64,000 nt of DNA from Ophioderma brevispina (GCA_023653785.1 JAMKCH010005365.1:1-64000), one strand, 5' to 3'; numbered from the stretch's first letter, positions 34,358 through 46,780 are shown. The notes: a model not told the origin generated them from the letters alone. Numbers and translations are program-made.

Positions 34358-35463
34358 ACACTACCTGTTAAAAAAAACAGTGTTTAAGAAAGTGAAGGCA
34401 AGGTGTGTTGAGAGGGGTAATTTTTAGCATTAAACACATGGTGTTTAGAATTAAACAGTTGGTTGTTTAGAAATTAAACAGTTGGGCCCGGATTTCAAAC
34501 GATGTTTGTAAAATAATACACTGTTAAATAGCAATTTAAACGCCCGCTGAAATAAAAAGCTATTCTCAAGCATGGTTACACTTTAAATGCTGTTTAACTT
34601 TTACATCGTTAAAATGCCTAAAACGTTGTTAAACTTAAACTTGGTCCGGGGGTAGTTTAAGGCGAGTTTAACTTCACGTTTTCACAAATGCCTGATATTG
34701 TCAGCTCTATGTTCATAATCTGGTTGTTAGACCAGTACCTCCTTTATTTCTCTTATTTTCTTTGTTCAGGTCCTCAGTTGATTTCTTTGGTCATTTTTCT
34801 TGCTTCTATGTTTCAGCTCGTGTTATCTGTTTTAGCATTGAATGATAGCAAGTAGGGCACAACGACATATTACACGGTTTTAAATAGGCGAGGGGTTTTG
34901 TTCTTTCCTCAGTCAACAAAAAAATTCTAAAGCTCCTTGCGGTCGTAACGCGACATTCTTGAAATTTACACGTGGACTTCTGCATTGCATTTTAACAACT
35001 ACGGAAGGCATTGGTCTGGACATCTAAATATTGTCTCACAACAGTCAGTTATAGGCGCAGTAAGTCCTTGATGTTCGGGGGAGGACTATTACGGCGTTTC
35101 GGTACAGTGTTAGCTAAACGACCTTGTTCACAATTTAACCTGCGGTTGTTTCAACAGTGCGTTTAGCTAACACAAAGTTTAAAAGTTTTTTTAGGCCTAA
35201 ACCACAGTATTTTAAACATCGTTTGCGAATACGGCCCCATGGGGTGTTTAGATATTGACATGTGTAGAGATTAAACGCTCTAAACGTGTAAGTTCTAAAC
35301 AGGTCAAATATTAAACACCAAATGACTTAATTTGTTCTAAACACCAAATGTTTAATTCTAAAACACCATGTGTTTAATGTTTAAACCACAAACTGTTTTC
35401 ATTGCAAAACATTTACCCTCTAAAACACACCTGCCTTCACTTCGAACACTGTTTTTAGAGTGT
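34358..35463. mobile_element. Outer TIR element with nested foldback element
   Basis: Outer ends: ACACTACCTGTTAAAA..CAGTGTTT..GTGAAGGCAAGGTGTGTT at the left and the complement of ACACTCTAAAAACAGTGTTC at the right, inverted over about 65 bp. GTGTTTAGAATTAAACA-like repeats follow. Inside, about 34493-35240 has its own inverted ends (GATTTCAAACGATGTTT / complement of TTTCGCAAACGATG-like) and is a second element, also present reversed at 43450-44105. Target duplication is ambiguous (TA possible). No transposase. Confidence 0.7.
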
Positions 35464-35465
35464 AC

Positions 35466-36040
35466 AGTCTCCGCATTTCACTTATTTTTTTCAACCTGTG
35501 TTGTTTTGGCAGGAGATATAGTCCTCCGCGTCTTCCACAGTCCTTTTTAACAAGGTGCCAATGGGGCAATTGATTCAGTTGAATCTTCCACGCAAATTAG
35601 TTTCACGCTTTATTCCGTTGCGTCTATGGAGCCCGGACTTGGTAACTGACGGACTACATCTCCTTTTACACCGCTCGACCCCTTCTTCCAAACACCAACA
35701 TATGCATAATTAAGTATGATATCTATTGGGGTCTCATCTAGTTTTTTTTTGAATCACTACCATAGCCAATATGTATGGCTGCATAATGGCAAAGTATTTT
35801 GACACAATGAAAGAGGAACGAAAAAGAAAACCTAGTTTGCTCGAAAAAACCTGTTTTTTCAACCGAAAAAACGGGGGGGTTTCGGTGAAAAACCAGGTTT
35901 ATCGAGCGATCGTTCGTTCGTTCGTGAGTGCAAGTCCAATATCACAGGGGAAGATCCGTCTTTAAACCAGCTGATAGTTTCATCATCCAGGTTGATCAGG
36001 AATGGAATTCCTCCTGGGGACTTGTAGACCTCAACAAGTC
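35466..36040. other. Non-coding gap between elements
   Basis: No gene seen. Carries GGACTACATCTCCTTTTACA (35656-35675), an end motif of the 31401-31740 family, and a T-run. Confidence 0.45.
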
Positions 36041-36049
36041 ATCTATGAT

Positions 36050-38010
36050 GTGGCTACCACCTGGTTTGTGGATCTCCACCAATCCAGCGTTTGGTGTGAA
36101 GTTTACTCCGATCTTTGACTGAATTGTTTTCGTAAGTTCTTTGCCCTACGACCACCCCAACGCATTTTTTCTGCGCTGTTGATTTTTTGTGTTTTTTTTT
36201 TTGACCCAGGCTTCCTATCAAGGTCAAGCCGTTGGGCTTGCAAGGTGGCCTGTCCACAAACTGCTTTATTAGGTCAAAGTAGAGGCTGACCATTGCTCTG
36301 ACCATCTGTCATTGATCCAGGATGATCCGATTGTATTGTTGGATACTGTGACCGCATGCATGGATTGGGCTAGCACGTGATTCCTCGTGGAATTCTTGGA
36401 TCTCAAAGGGTTGGTTTTGGGTGGGGTTGTGTGGTGCTAACAGGTTCTCACATTTGCTTGCGAGCTTGATCGTCTGAAGGTTCCTCCTAAGGTTTGCAGG
36501 AAGCTGGAGCTTGCCAGACAGAATTGGAAGCTATTCTACAGGCCTCGTCGCCCAAAAGGCAACCACTAACAAGTTCATTGCATCATTCAGACACGGACAT
36601 CAATCTGGTGCTGTTGAATGTACACGTGACTCCAATGTGCAGCGTATTCAGACAGTGGAGAGTAGCCAAGGCAAACAGTTATTATGTAAGGTGGTCAAAA
36701 GATGCACCCCATCATTCCTGCGAGCCGTCTGAGGAGGTTGACACACGGGACGCGTCTTGGCAGCGACTGCCTTGGTGTATTGATTGAAGTAAGGCGCGGT
36801 ACCATTGTGACGCCAAGGCCTTCGGTGTTGGTCTTAATGTGACTCGTTTTTCTCATCTAGAGTGATGTTAAGTTCTCTTTTTGCGCATCGACTTTGCAAG
36901 GTGGAAAACAGAGCTGAAGGTCTGGGTTAGATGAGTTTCAAGTGCCATCGGTGGAGAAATTGGTTACATGAGTAGGTCTTTCTGCACATGTTCTAAGACT
37001 CACAGAATCAGCAGCTATTCCAAGTGCCGTGGCGTCTGCGTCGGAGAGTACTGCGAACAATCTCCCTTTGGCTCATATTTGAGGACGAGATGTTGAAGAG
37101 ACTGTGGGACACCATTCCGAAGTTTGCGCTTTCTACTGCGCTGCCCATTGATGTCTACCAGGACGAAATGTCTTGGATGAGCAGCATAATAACGTGACAA
37201 GCTTGACATCAGGGAAAGTTTTTGAGTTAGCTTGAGGTAGAGAACTCGATGCCAGACTGTATCGTAAGCAGCAGTTAGGTCTATGGAAGAATGCTCCAAA
37301 CTCGCTTCGTCTGGAAGGCTGTCTCATGTCAGTAACTAGTCTTGATTCTGACAGTTGTTGATTTACCTCTTCGAAATCCAGCTGGGTGCGGGGTAGAGTG
37401 GTAGATTTGCCTCGACCGTATCATGGATCCTGCCAGAGTATCAGCTGCTCAAGCAGCTAAAAGATGTGAGATAGTAGCGAGAGGGTCTGTAAATCTTGGG
37501 CTCATTTGCGGGTTTATTGGGCTTAGGGTTGCAATGACCTTAAGTCTTCCATCTGGAGGGAATAGACGTTCCCATGCAAGTAGAAAAGGGGGGTTGGAGC
37601 CATCGCACAGCTTTGGGGGTTCCTGCCATATTTCTTCAAGAATTCTGTAGGGATGTTGTCATTGCCAGGGCTTTCCATTATTGCGAACTTTAATTCGGTG
37701 ATCTCATCGTAGGTGAATGGTTAGGACATGGGCTTGACGGTGGAGAGGTTTGTAGAAGCTGTTTAATCTCGGCATTAACAGCACGAGGTGGGATTTCGCA
37801 TGTGGAGTGTGGTCTTGCCTGTCCATTGTTGACAAGTACTGAAGCGATGAGTTTGAGGTTGCAGAAGACAGGACACTGTTAGCGACAGCTGAGCCCGAGT
37901 GAGCTGTTGCTGGTTGTTCAGGCTGTGGCTTGAGTGGGTAAAGTTGATATTGATACTCCTCCTCCCATCTGGTGCGTCTCTTTTCTGCCAAGCAGATCCA
38001 GTAGATGAGT
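36050..38010 (-). mobile_element. Jockey-like LINE reverse transcriptase, decayed
   Basis: Reading the minus strand from high to low coordinate: NNGKPWQ (the 'SPGNDNIP' region, altered), PPDGRLKVIATL, GKSTT, then DLTAAYDTVWHRVLYLKLTQ (37015-37299), NGVPQSL, LGVTMVPRLTS, VNLLRRLAG, and LGYSPLSEYAAHWSH (the 'LVYSAAEYCAPVW' box). The order matches a full reverse transcriptase and C-terminal region of the type seen in jockey-like elements. Stops and frameshifts throughout. It is opposite to the host gene and lies in the intron between exons 9 and 10. Confidence 0.8.
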
Positions 38011-39200
38011 TGCCCTTTGCTATTCTCTCAGTATCGCATTGTTTGGTAGTACAATCACTTTGGATGGATACCTCGCCTTCGCATTTCCTTGTCCAACGGG
38101 GGTGTGGGGATTCCTTCTGCCTCTGGAATGGAATGTTTAGTTGCTTGGTGGAGCATGGAGCGAAGTCAGTAACTAAAAGTCGAACCTATACAACTATACC
38201 TTTTGTGTTTTTAATCAATTGTAATGAGACAAATACATTGGTGTACATTTTAAACACAATTTACCTATTTCGAATTTTGACCCCTTTGTTACAAAAACTG
38301 TTTATCCCTTTATTTTACAAAGTTCCCCCACATTTCCCAGAGTTGGACCAAAATTTGATTTCAGCACCCTTTGAAACTATATAACAAATCTTATCTTAAT
38401 ACTTCTTCCACAAACTTCTAGCATGGGATTCTCGTTCATAACCCTACTACGAGCTGTATCTAGTAAAAGGGTTTTTGGGTTGGAGGTCCTATAGGATGTT
38501 AAAATAAATCTCTAGACCCGTGTATGTTATTTGATTTAATAGCAGAGTTAACAAACGTCAATAGTTTGTGTTTTGTTTTTCTTGACGATCTGGTAGAGGA
38601 AGTCGTACAGGGACGGAGGTACTCTTCGCAGAACACATATCTCATGTGAGTGGTATCTGCAACATCTTAGGAACTATAAGACATAGACCCAGATGTGAAC
38701 TCGCGCAGGGCTTGCGTCATAAACTCATAAAACACGGGTGTCACCTGTACATGGCCTGTGTAACCACCCGAATTAACAAGGGGTCCGGCCGATTACAAAA
38801 CAGATGATGAAGGGCACCGATCCCGAGACCAGAGCTGTTCAACTGGATCTCTATCCGAAACCGGGGCATTTACACTGGATTTTACAGTACATGTGAGCTA
38901 TTTTATGTGCTGATTTCTGTGTTGATGAGTGTATAGTTGTCTGAGCCCCATAGACAATGTTAAGCTATAGCGCCACAGGAAGCGTTTAGGAATATTAGCC
39001 TTGTTCAAATCAAATGTATTAAGTCATTAATATGCTATCGTTATAAAAATGGAGTAAAATTAAATCATATGCATAATTAATTGGTCAAATCAGCAATTGT
39101 GCTTGTTTATATTTCGAGAAGTATGCCACAAATGTATGTATCTGAAAACATCTCAATATGTTAATATCAGCCTCGTTCGCAACATTGCAAAATCGCAGGG
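38010..39200. other. Non-coding intronic stretch
   Basis: No exon or element end recognised. Confidence 0.45.
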
Positions 39201-39204
39201 TCTC

Positions 39205-40845
39205 TTGGACGTAATATTTATAGCTTGAGCCCTTCTGGGCGCGCGAGCAATGAGACATTTTATATGATGTATGAGACATTCTATATCCTTCTATATGATG
39301 TTGTTTTGTTTTTACCCGTTGGGGTAGGGGGACCAAATGTGAATTCAAACAATCATATACGTTCTGATCCCACAAATAAAACTTGACCCAAAGTCACCTC
39401 AATTTCATTTCCCAATGGCAGGGAACAATGGATACACTAGACAGTAAACAATGGAGCTAAAGATATTCAACTATCGGCGGCTATGCGGTTGAAGAAAATC
39501 ACTTACGCTTCCTTTTAATCAGGGAATGCAGGGCCAATGTTATATTGTAAAGAGCAGATGTTATTATCTTCCTTCGATTTAGAAATTTTCCGTCTTTTCC
39601 ATTGACGTAAGCACAAAATCTTATCCTATCACAAATAAATAAATCTTGAGCTTTTATAGTACGCGTCAATTAACTTTGACGTAATTTTCATCAGGAAGAA
39701 AGAAGAAACACAAACCTGGGAAAGAAAATTGGCTGGACAAGCTATGGACTAACAATTTGTGCAGAACAAAATCCGTTTTTTTATGGCTATCTTCATTTCT
39801 ATTCAATTTACCGCGGTCAATTATTGTGCAAGAGGAAGGTATTTTGTACTCAACCGGAAAATCGGGGCGTGATAGCAATAGAAACCATGGCTCCGAGATA
39901 CGCGGCCGATTGTTGAGTAGCTTTAGCTCATGGTTGTGTTTAGTCTATACAAATCCATTGGTCTGATATTGGGAAAAATTGAAGTGACATTTATTCATTT
40001 TCAGACAACGTGCAAAGTTTTATTTGGGGATCAGGACGGATTGGGACAACACAATTTGTTATTAAAGTTGTTGTATTGGTGTACGCTTCTGTCTACTTCA
40101 ATGCGTTTTAGTCCAGGTACAGACCATGTGACCTGAAAGCTTTGTCAATGGTTGCTAGACCGTTTTTCTGCTGAATCTGCTGCATCGATGATGCAAATGA
40201 AAAACAAATATCGCAATATGATGGCAATGGACGTCTAAAACCCTACCCAAAACCAAAGAGACATATCTCTAGACTAGTAGTGATCGGATTTTTCACTGCT
40301 TAGTAAGTGTCATTTCCAGCAATATTGGATGTAACCATCTTGAATTGCATCTTACATGTATCGAGATTGCTCTGATTAACTAATGATATGTAAACTGATA
40401 TGGTTAGTGTTAGACAACCACATTTACATTATAGCCATTTTCGAGTATCGAAGCCCATCTTGGATGCTAAATGAAGGATTAGAATCATATTTTTTTGAAA
40501 AATATTTTTTTTTTTTTTTTTTTTTTTTAAACCTGTTTTTTTAAAACCAAAGTACCAAACTGAAATCAAAAATAGACACGATCAGCCATTTTTTTAATTG
40601 TTTACGAGACCGGTTGGAAAAATTACAACTTTTGATGAAAACATAGGAATGTATGTGTTTTGGTGGCCATTTTGATTTTTGCGTTCCTACAAAAACGCTC
40701 AAGGTTTCACGGATTCAGAATCAGCATAAAAAAACTGGTCTAGCAACCGTTGAAAAAACCTGGGCCCGGATCCTCTTCAAACAGATGTTATAAGTCTGAC
40801 TCAGGAGGATTTCAAAATTTATTTTTTGGTGTGTCATAATCAGTA
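39205..40845. repeat. 1.65-kb repeat, copy A
   Basis: Direct repeat of 41480-43140. Shared landmarks: CGTTGGGGTAGGGGGA, AACAATCATATAC, CAATTTACCGCGGTC, GATTGTTGAGTAGCTTTAGC, GACCATGTGACC and ACTGGTCTAG. Near its end, GGTTGCTAGACCGTTTTTCT at 40151 and its complement near 40755 bound an inner inverted-repeat unit of about 610 bp. A T-rich run of over 25 bases lies at 40500-40529. No transposase is seen. Confidence 0.72.
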
Positions 40846-41479
40846 AAGATCAATTATTAACTGAATATAGTTTCCTACAAATTCTCACTTAAAAAGTGTT
40901 CAAAATGATCTGTGCGTGATGTATGTGTATCATGGGGAAAACTCGGAATTCCCGTAATGGAAATAATAAGAAGTACATTGAAATTATATTTGGAGACATT
41001 ACAATAGGAAGTTTATGTGTGACCAGTATTAGTTATTTTTAACAACAAGCAATAATTATGATGTTGACGTTTGATAATCAAAAATGTATTAACAGAATTT
41101 TTTTAAACCAGCATTACTTTTGCGACTACTTCAAAAGCTAAAACCCCCCATTCGTGTGGTGTTAAAATTGTGTATGTTGTTTGACCCCCTGTTTTGGTTA
41201 TCAAGGCTATAGCCGTGACAGTGAGAGGCCGGGTCGACTTAATTAAGCCAATAAGTTATTAGTTGCGCTACCAACAGGAAAGCACACATTTATTACGATC
41301 AATGTATTAACCTTAGGGCACATTTGCGGCGTCAGCGATGCAAATCAGACATTCAAACACTCGCTTTTCCCACTTAGATTTTATGGAGTGCTACTGGCAC
41401 ATTTTTTTTGACTCCTACTGAAAGATTATCCAAATTCCTATGCATCGTGACTGGAATGCAGTCGAACCGACTGGAAGCC

Positions 41480-43140
41480 CGCGCCTTATATCTTGCGCCC
41501 CTTTCTGGCGCGAGCACTGAGCATTTTAGAATGATGTCTGAGACCTTCTATATCTTTATATTGATGTTGTTTTTGGTTGTTGTCCCGTCCCCGTTGGGGT
41601 AGGGGGAACCAAATGTGAATTCATAACAATCATATACCCGTCTGATCCCGCAAATAAAACTTTGCACAAAATGTCACCCGTCAATTTCCTCTTCCCATTT
41701 TCCCGAATCCCCAATGGCAGTGACCATGGATACACTAGACGTAAAACACTGAGCTAAAGGTATTCAACTATCGGCCCGGCTATGCGGTGAAGAAACTCAC
41801 TTCATTTCCTTTTATTCAGGGAATCAGAGCCAATGTTATATTGTAAACTATTTCGATGTTTATTACCCGCTTCGATTTAGACTCTTCAGTCTTTTCATGA
41901 CGTAAGCACAAAATCCTTATCCTCATTCACAAATAAATAAATCTTGATCTTTTATAGTACGCGTTCATAACTTTGACCGTAATTTTCAATCAGGAAGAAA
42001 GAAGAACACAAATCATGGAAGAAAATTTGGCTGGGCAAGCATGACCTATCACCTTTGATGACAGAAAACCAAAATCCTTATTTATTGCTCTTCTTATTTC
42101 TATTCAATTTACCGCGGTCCAATTATTGTGAAAGAGGACAGGTAAAATTTTGTTCTCAACCGGAATCGTGGAGGTGATGCATACAACATTGCCTTCCGTA
42201 TACCGGGCCGATTGTTGAGTAGCTTTAGCTCATGGTGTGTTAGTCTTACCAAATCCATTTGTCTGATATGGGAAAAATTCAAGTGGGGGGACATTTTATT
42301 ATTCAATAAAACGTGCAAGTTTCAATTGCGGGATCAGACGGATGGGGACAACACAATGTGTTATACCGTTGTTTGTTATTTTTGTGTACGCTCTGTCTAC
42401 TTACAATTCTTTTTAGTCCAGCTACAGACCATGTGACCGAAATGTTTTTCAATGGTTGCAGACCAGTTTTTCCTGCTGAAATCTGAATCCGATAGATGCC
42501 AAATGAAAAACCTCAAGAGATCCCAATATGGATTGCAATGGACGTCTAAACCCTCCCAAAACCAAAGAGACATCTCTAGACTATTAGTGATCGGATTTTT
42601 CGCCGATTAGTAAGTGCCCTTTCGCCAGCAATATTGGATACCCATCTGACTTGCATCTTACATGTACGATTGCTCTGATTACCTGATGATCTGTAAACTG
42701 ATCTGGTTAGACATCATTTATCAATTATAGCCATTTTAGAGTATCGGAGCCAGCTTGGATGCTATAATGAAGGACATTTTAGAATCATATTTTTTGAAAA
42801 TATTTTTATGGTTAAATTAATTTCTTAACTGTCAAAACCAAATTACCAACTGCAATCAAAAATAGATCACGATCAGACACATGTTTTAATGTTAACGGAA
42901 CAGGTTTGAAAAATTACAACTTTTGATTGAAACAAATCTGAATGTTTTGGTGTTTGGTGGCCATTTTGATTTTTTGCGTTTGTACAAAAATGCCTCAAGG
43001 TTCTAGTCGACATCCCTCGGATTCAGAATCAAGCATAAAAACTGGTCTAGGCAACCTTGAAAAATTATGGTCCGTCCTCAAACGATTTTTAAAGTCTGAT
43101 TCAGAGATGTTCCAATTTATTTTTTTGTGTGTATAAATTA
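41480..43140. repeat. 1.65-kb repeat, copy B
   Basis: Second direct copy of 39205-40845, about 2.28 kb downstream. It differs from copy A by many one- to few-base indels as well as substitutions. The inner inverted arms are longer here (about 55 bp, 42447-42500 and 43010-43075; CAGTTTTTCCTGCTGA and complement). A more diverged third copy may exist at 60124-61310. Confidence 0.72.
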
Positions 43141-43164
43141 AAAATAGTGAACTAGAACTGAAGA

Positions 43165-43450
43165 TAGTGACCTAAAATGCCCAATTCCAAAGTTGGAGAT
43201 GAATCGGATTTCATGCAATAAACATTTATGTATAGTATAACAGTGCCATAGGATACTGTGTATAACAAAATTTCAGGATCCGGAATTTTATAACAATGTT
43301 GTGATTTTCAATATGAAGGACTTCGATTTGAGCTTAGCTATTTCACACAGTGATTAGTATATGGACAAGCATTATTTATATGAAAAACACGATTTCTTTG
43401 AAAAATGAGGGCGCCCTCATCTGGAAATCTCTGAGTCAGCCTTTAAAATA
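43165..43450 (+). repeat. Interspersed repeat (family of 59605-59850)
   Basis: Matches the reverse complement of 59605-59850 through TTCCAAAGTT.GAGATGAATC, AACAGTGCCATAGGA, TATTTCACAC and GAGGGCGCCCTCAT..GGAAATCTC. No coding content. Confidence 0.62.
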
Positions 43451-44105
43451 AACGGTGGTTAGGCCTAAACTGTGCTTAGCTAAACACACAGTTTAAAAAA
43501 CCCCAGGTTAAACATTTTAACAAGTCGTCTACCCTTCCATCCACCGAATTGTGACTTATCTTCGCCTATAATAGTAGGTGCGCGTGAACAATTATCATGT
43601 CAGATAATGCCTTCCTTAGTTGTAAATGCTACGCAGAAAGTTCACGGGTAAATTTCAAGAATGTCGCGTTATGCAAGGAGCTTTAGAATTTGTTTAGCGA
43701 TGGATAAAAAACACCGGGTCTATTTTAAAACTGTTGTATGTCGCTGTGCTGCAATTGCTACCATCCAATACTATAACAGATACATATGAGCATAAAAATA
43801 GAAGGAAAGAAAAAATCTATGAGAACAAATCAACCGAGGACTTGGAAAAGAAAAATAAGAAAAACAAAGTAGACAACTAGTCCAACCACGAGTATCACAT
43901 ATAACTGAAAATATCAGCATTTGATGAAAGCTTCAAGTTAAACACGCCTTAAACTACCCTTGGACCAAGTCTAAGTTTAACAACGTTTTAGACATGTTTA
44001 ACGATGTTCGGCTAAAATTTAAACAGCGTTTAAAGTTAACCATGCTTTCAGAATTGCGTTTATTTTAGCGGGCGTTTAAATTGCGATTTAACCAGTGATT
44101 ATACT
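43450..44105 (-). mobile_element. Inverted copy of the nested foldback element at 34493-35240
   Basis: Read on the minus strand it shares CAATTTAAACGCCCGCT, AGCATGGTTA, ACGTTGTTAAACTTA and GGTAGTTTAAGGCG with 34520-34680, and GTTTAGCTAA and TTTAGGCCTAA with 35160-35205. Both copies lie in the intron between exons 9 and 10, in opposite orientation about 9 kb apart. Confidence 0.72.
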
Positions 44106-44109
44106 AGAT

Positions 44110-45365
44110 TCCAGTTGATAGTGGAATAGCCTCTACTTTTTTGTAGGTGGAGGTATGGATTGAGGGGATTAGTATATAAAACTTTAGTCCGTGTATTTGT
44201 GGCATGGTGTGCGCTATAGCCACGATAGCCAACCCTGAGCGGCTGGGCCATTGACAGTCCCAATCAATGGTCAAAGCATAAAACCCTAGAATGTTCAAAG
44301 AAAGCGCAAACTAAATCCAGGACTAGTTTCGGTGAAAGCAGGTGAAAGCTGATTTTATGATAGTGAAGATAAATGTTCTGCATTGTAACACACAGGTGAC
44401 TGAAGGCTTCTAAAATTTATGATATGTTGTTGGTAGGCAATGTTTAAAACCAATTCTGGGGTAGACACACTATGCATCACATAGTATAAAATACAAAGTA
44501 TTGACTGGACGAACAACGTAACTTTTATTTGTAGTTGTCCAGTTTATTTCATTCCGATCTCTTTTGTATTGCTAGAAAGAAATCGAAGATCTTCTTGGGT
44601 ATTTCTGTCCCCTATTTTGAGTAAATGGACGAAGTCCAAACTCCGCCCATAACTCTACCATAAATTGGAATCTACTATAGCGTTAAACATCGTTTGAGAA
44701 AAACAAGGTTGATATTATAGTCTGATTTTTTATTCCTGTCAGTAAACGCATATTGTCGATGGTAAGAATTTATTTGGAGGGATGTGTTGAGATTAAAACT
44801 AAAAAGCTGTAAATGTTCAACTTTGTTCACGGATTTGATGCTGTAACCCATTAACATGAACCGTTAGGTACCAGAACCAATTGAATAGATTGTCGTACAG
44901 TCTGAGACACGTTATCGATTTCTTTGTTTGGGGTCCATCAAAGACCTGATAAAGTGTCAAGAATATCGAGGCCGGGTGAACCTCTGAACGTCGAGGATTA
45001 GGCCACGTAAATATTGTAGTTCGTTATGAGTGGCCATGGCCAAAACTCTTACATTGATTGGACCAAGATGGCATGCATTAATTCTGGAACAAGGCCAATA
45101 AATGCAAACTTATCGGATTTTCTAATATTCCTTTGTGATGTAAACGAACTTTGGCGGTAAGTAATAATTCATAGCATTTTCTTTTCTTATGTTGAATGCT
45201 TCAGAGTTTGTTCAAGTTTGGTGTTTGGAATTTGTTCAGTTCATTTGCCTTGCATTTTGGTTCGTGAGAAAACGGGCATTTTTTTAATTATGGCCTTAAG
45301 CTGATCTGGTATCATCACATCGACTTTCTATTGTATTGATTGGGTGAAGTATACAAAACCCTCAG
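44110..45365. other. Non-coding intronic stretch upstream of exon 10
   Basis: No element end or exon recognised. The missing phase 1-to-0 exon between exons 9 and 10 was looked for and not found here. Confidence 0.4.
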
Positions 45366-45503
45366 AAACAAATGGAATCGTCGACACGCCCCAAAAACTT
45401 TAATGAACTGACAGGAATAAAAAATCCTACTATAGTTATCAAGGAGTCAGTAGCCTGGACTATTTCACTTAATAATGAAATCAAGGAACACTTCCATACT
45501 AAA
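45366..45503 (+). CDS. SEA-like module exon 10 (candidate)
   Basis: A 138-nt phase 0-0 candidate after acceptor ACAAAACCCTCAG. It reads KQMESSTRPKNFNELTG, then ending VAWTISLNNEIKEHFHTK. The donor GTGCGT is weak. Support: it is open only in this frame, and its phase 0 end matches the only open frame of exon 11 (YTEEFEITL..). A 'W-x-x-x-L-N-N-x-x..F' start is reminiscent of SEA domains, but identity is inferred. A link from exon 9 (phase 1) needs an unseen exon. Confidence 0.5.
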
Positions 45504-45658
45504 GTGCGTTTTATTAAATCAAAAAGAAAGAAAGTTGTTTCAAAATTTCGCTAACTTTCACTATTATATAGAATTTAATGCAACGTTTCCCACATAAGAT
45601 TTCACACATGAAATATTGTAATAATGTTTAACATCTGACTTTCCTTTCATTTTCGTAG

Positions 45659-45786
45659 TACACTGAAGAATTTGAAATAACGTTGCGCCAAACTGTCGCC
45701 AGTTTGACAACCATTTACTGCAATAACAACCTTCAGGACTGCTGTGAAGGGGAAAAGAGCGACATCAACAGGTCCAATAACAATGG
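45659..45786 (+). CDS. SEA-like module exon 11 (YC..CC)
   Basis: A 128-nt exon, phase 0 to 2, after the strong acceptor TTTCATTTTCGTAG and before donor GTAAGT (45787). It reads YTEEFEITLRQTVASLTTIY, then CNNNLQDCCEGEK, with an N-glycosylation site (NRS). An amphipathic helix followed by YC...CC is compatible with a SEA-like extracellular fold. The other two frames carry early stops. It joins in frame to exon 12 over a 365-nt intron containing opposing TG and CA repeats. Confidence 0.67.
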
Positions 45787-45833
45787 GTAAGTATGGTATC
45801 AGGTATGTCAGGTTGTATCGACTCTAGTCTGTA

Positions 45834-45845
45834 GTGTGTGTGTGT

Positions 45846-45900
<55 letters not shown>
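45834..45900. repeat. (TG)n microsatellite in intron 11
   Basis: About 33 TG dinucleotides with one interruption near 45847. Confidence 0.97.
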
Positions 45901-45901
<1 letters not shown>

Positions 45902-46059
45902 ATGTGTGGTTGATTAAGATAGATTTTCAAAGAATGTCCGTTTAACCGGCCCACATGACCTCTAACTCCAATGGAGTACATCACATATGAACCTTGGGCC
46001 AGTGGGTCTTTTGGGCAGCGTTTGGGCAGAAGATAACAAATTACAAAAGTTTAACTAAA

Positions 46060-46063
<4 letters not shown>

Positions 46064-46105
<42 letters not shown>
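46064..46105. repeat. (CA)n microsatellite in intron 11
   Basis: About 20 CA dinucleotides, complementary to the TG tract 165 bp upstream in the same intron. Confidence 0.97.
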
Positions 46106-46107
<2 letters not shown>

Positions 46108-46151
46108 TGCAACATGACCTCAAAATGTTTATCATTGATGTTGTTTTTCAG

Positions 46152-46354
46152 ACTTTTTGATTTTGTCAGCTACAATGAAGTAGTGATAGGTCAGGGTTAC
46201 CCAGTGATCCACCCTAATCTGAATGCTTTCTGGACTTTGATCGTAATCAAAGTAAACGAAACAACGGAACTTTGTGACAGTGGAAGCCTATCGGCAAATC
46301 GGCGCAGGAGGTACTTGAACCCGATTATGAATCGAAATCGACGAGCAGGCGGAG
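46152..46354 (+). CDS. SEA-like module exon 12 with polybasic motif
   Basis: A 203-nt exon, phase 2 to 1, after acceptor ATGTTGTTTTTCAG and before donor GTAAAG. With exon 11's two bases it starts GLFDFVSYNEVVIGQGYPV and continues through FWTLIVIKVNETTELC, a beta-strand-like hydrophobic segment with an NET glycosylation site and one Cys. It then carries ANRRRRYLNPIMNRNRRAGG; RRRR (46300-46311) and RNRR are furin-type sites. Function is not assigned. The open frame upstream of 46152, which runs through the CA repeat, is intron. Confidence 0.67.
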
Positions 46355-46469
46355 GTAAAGCACTAAACTTGAATAAACTTTCATAAAATAGATATGTCTT
46401 GTTTTGATGAAACTTGAAATGTAAATCCAGTAAATTATGCAGCATATCAAAGAAAGTAAAAACACCAGT

Positions 46470-46780
46470 TCATAATGGGGGGCCTTGCGGAACCGGCGAG
46501 AAACTGCTAGTTCAGTTTGGAAGTCGCGCCTTAGCTACGAATACCTCCAGTCGTTGAGCATCGCCATATTGATCTTGGGTTCAAAATCCGAGATGCCCAA
46601 GACAATCGCTCGCTGCGACTATAAGTATACCATGGGCTTTAGATCATGGGTTTATGTCCTGGATGTAGAACGACGGTTTAATTGTTATAATTCAATCATT
46701 CCTTTTAAAGATACTGTCTTCCTGGATCAGGATAGTCTTGCTTAAAGTTATCAAGACAACAAAAAAACTGATTGAGAACG
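46470..46780 (+). mobile_element. tRNA-derived SINE (family of 12490-13110)
   Basis: A degenerate A-box region (about 46543-46560) and B-box-like GGGTTCAAAATCC (46577-46589). The body matches the interrupted copy at 12490-13110. The hAT target there corresponds to GCTCGCTG at 46608-46615 here, without insertion. Confidence 0.65.
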
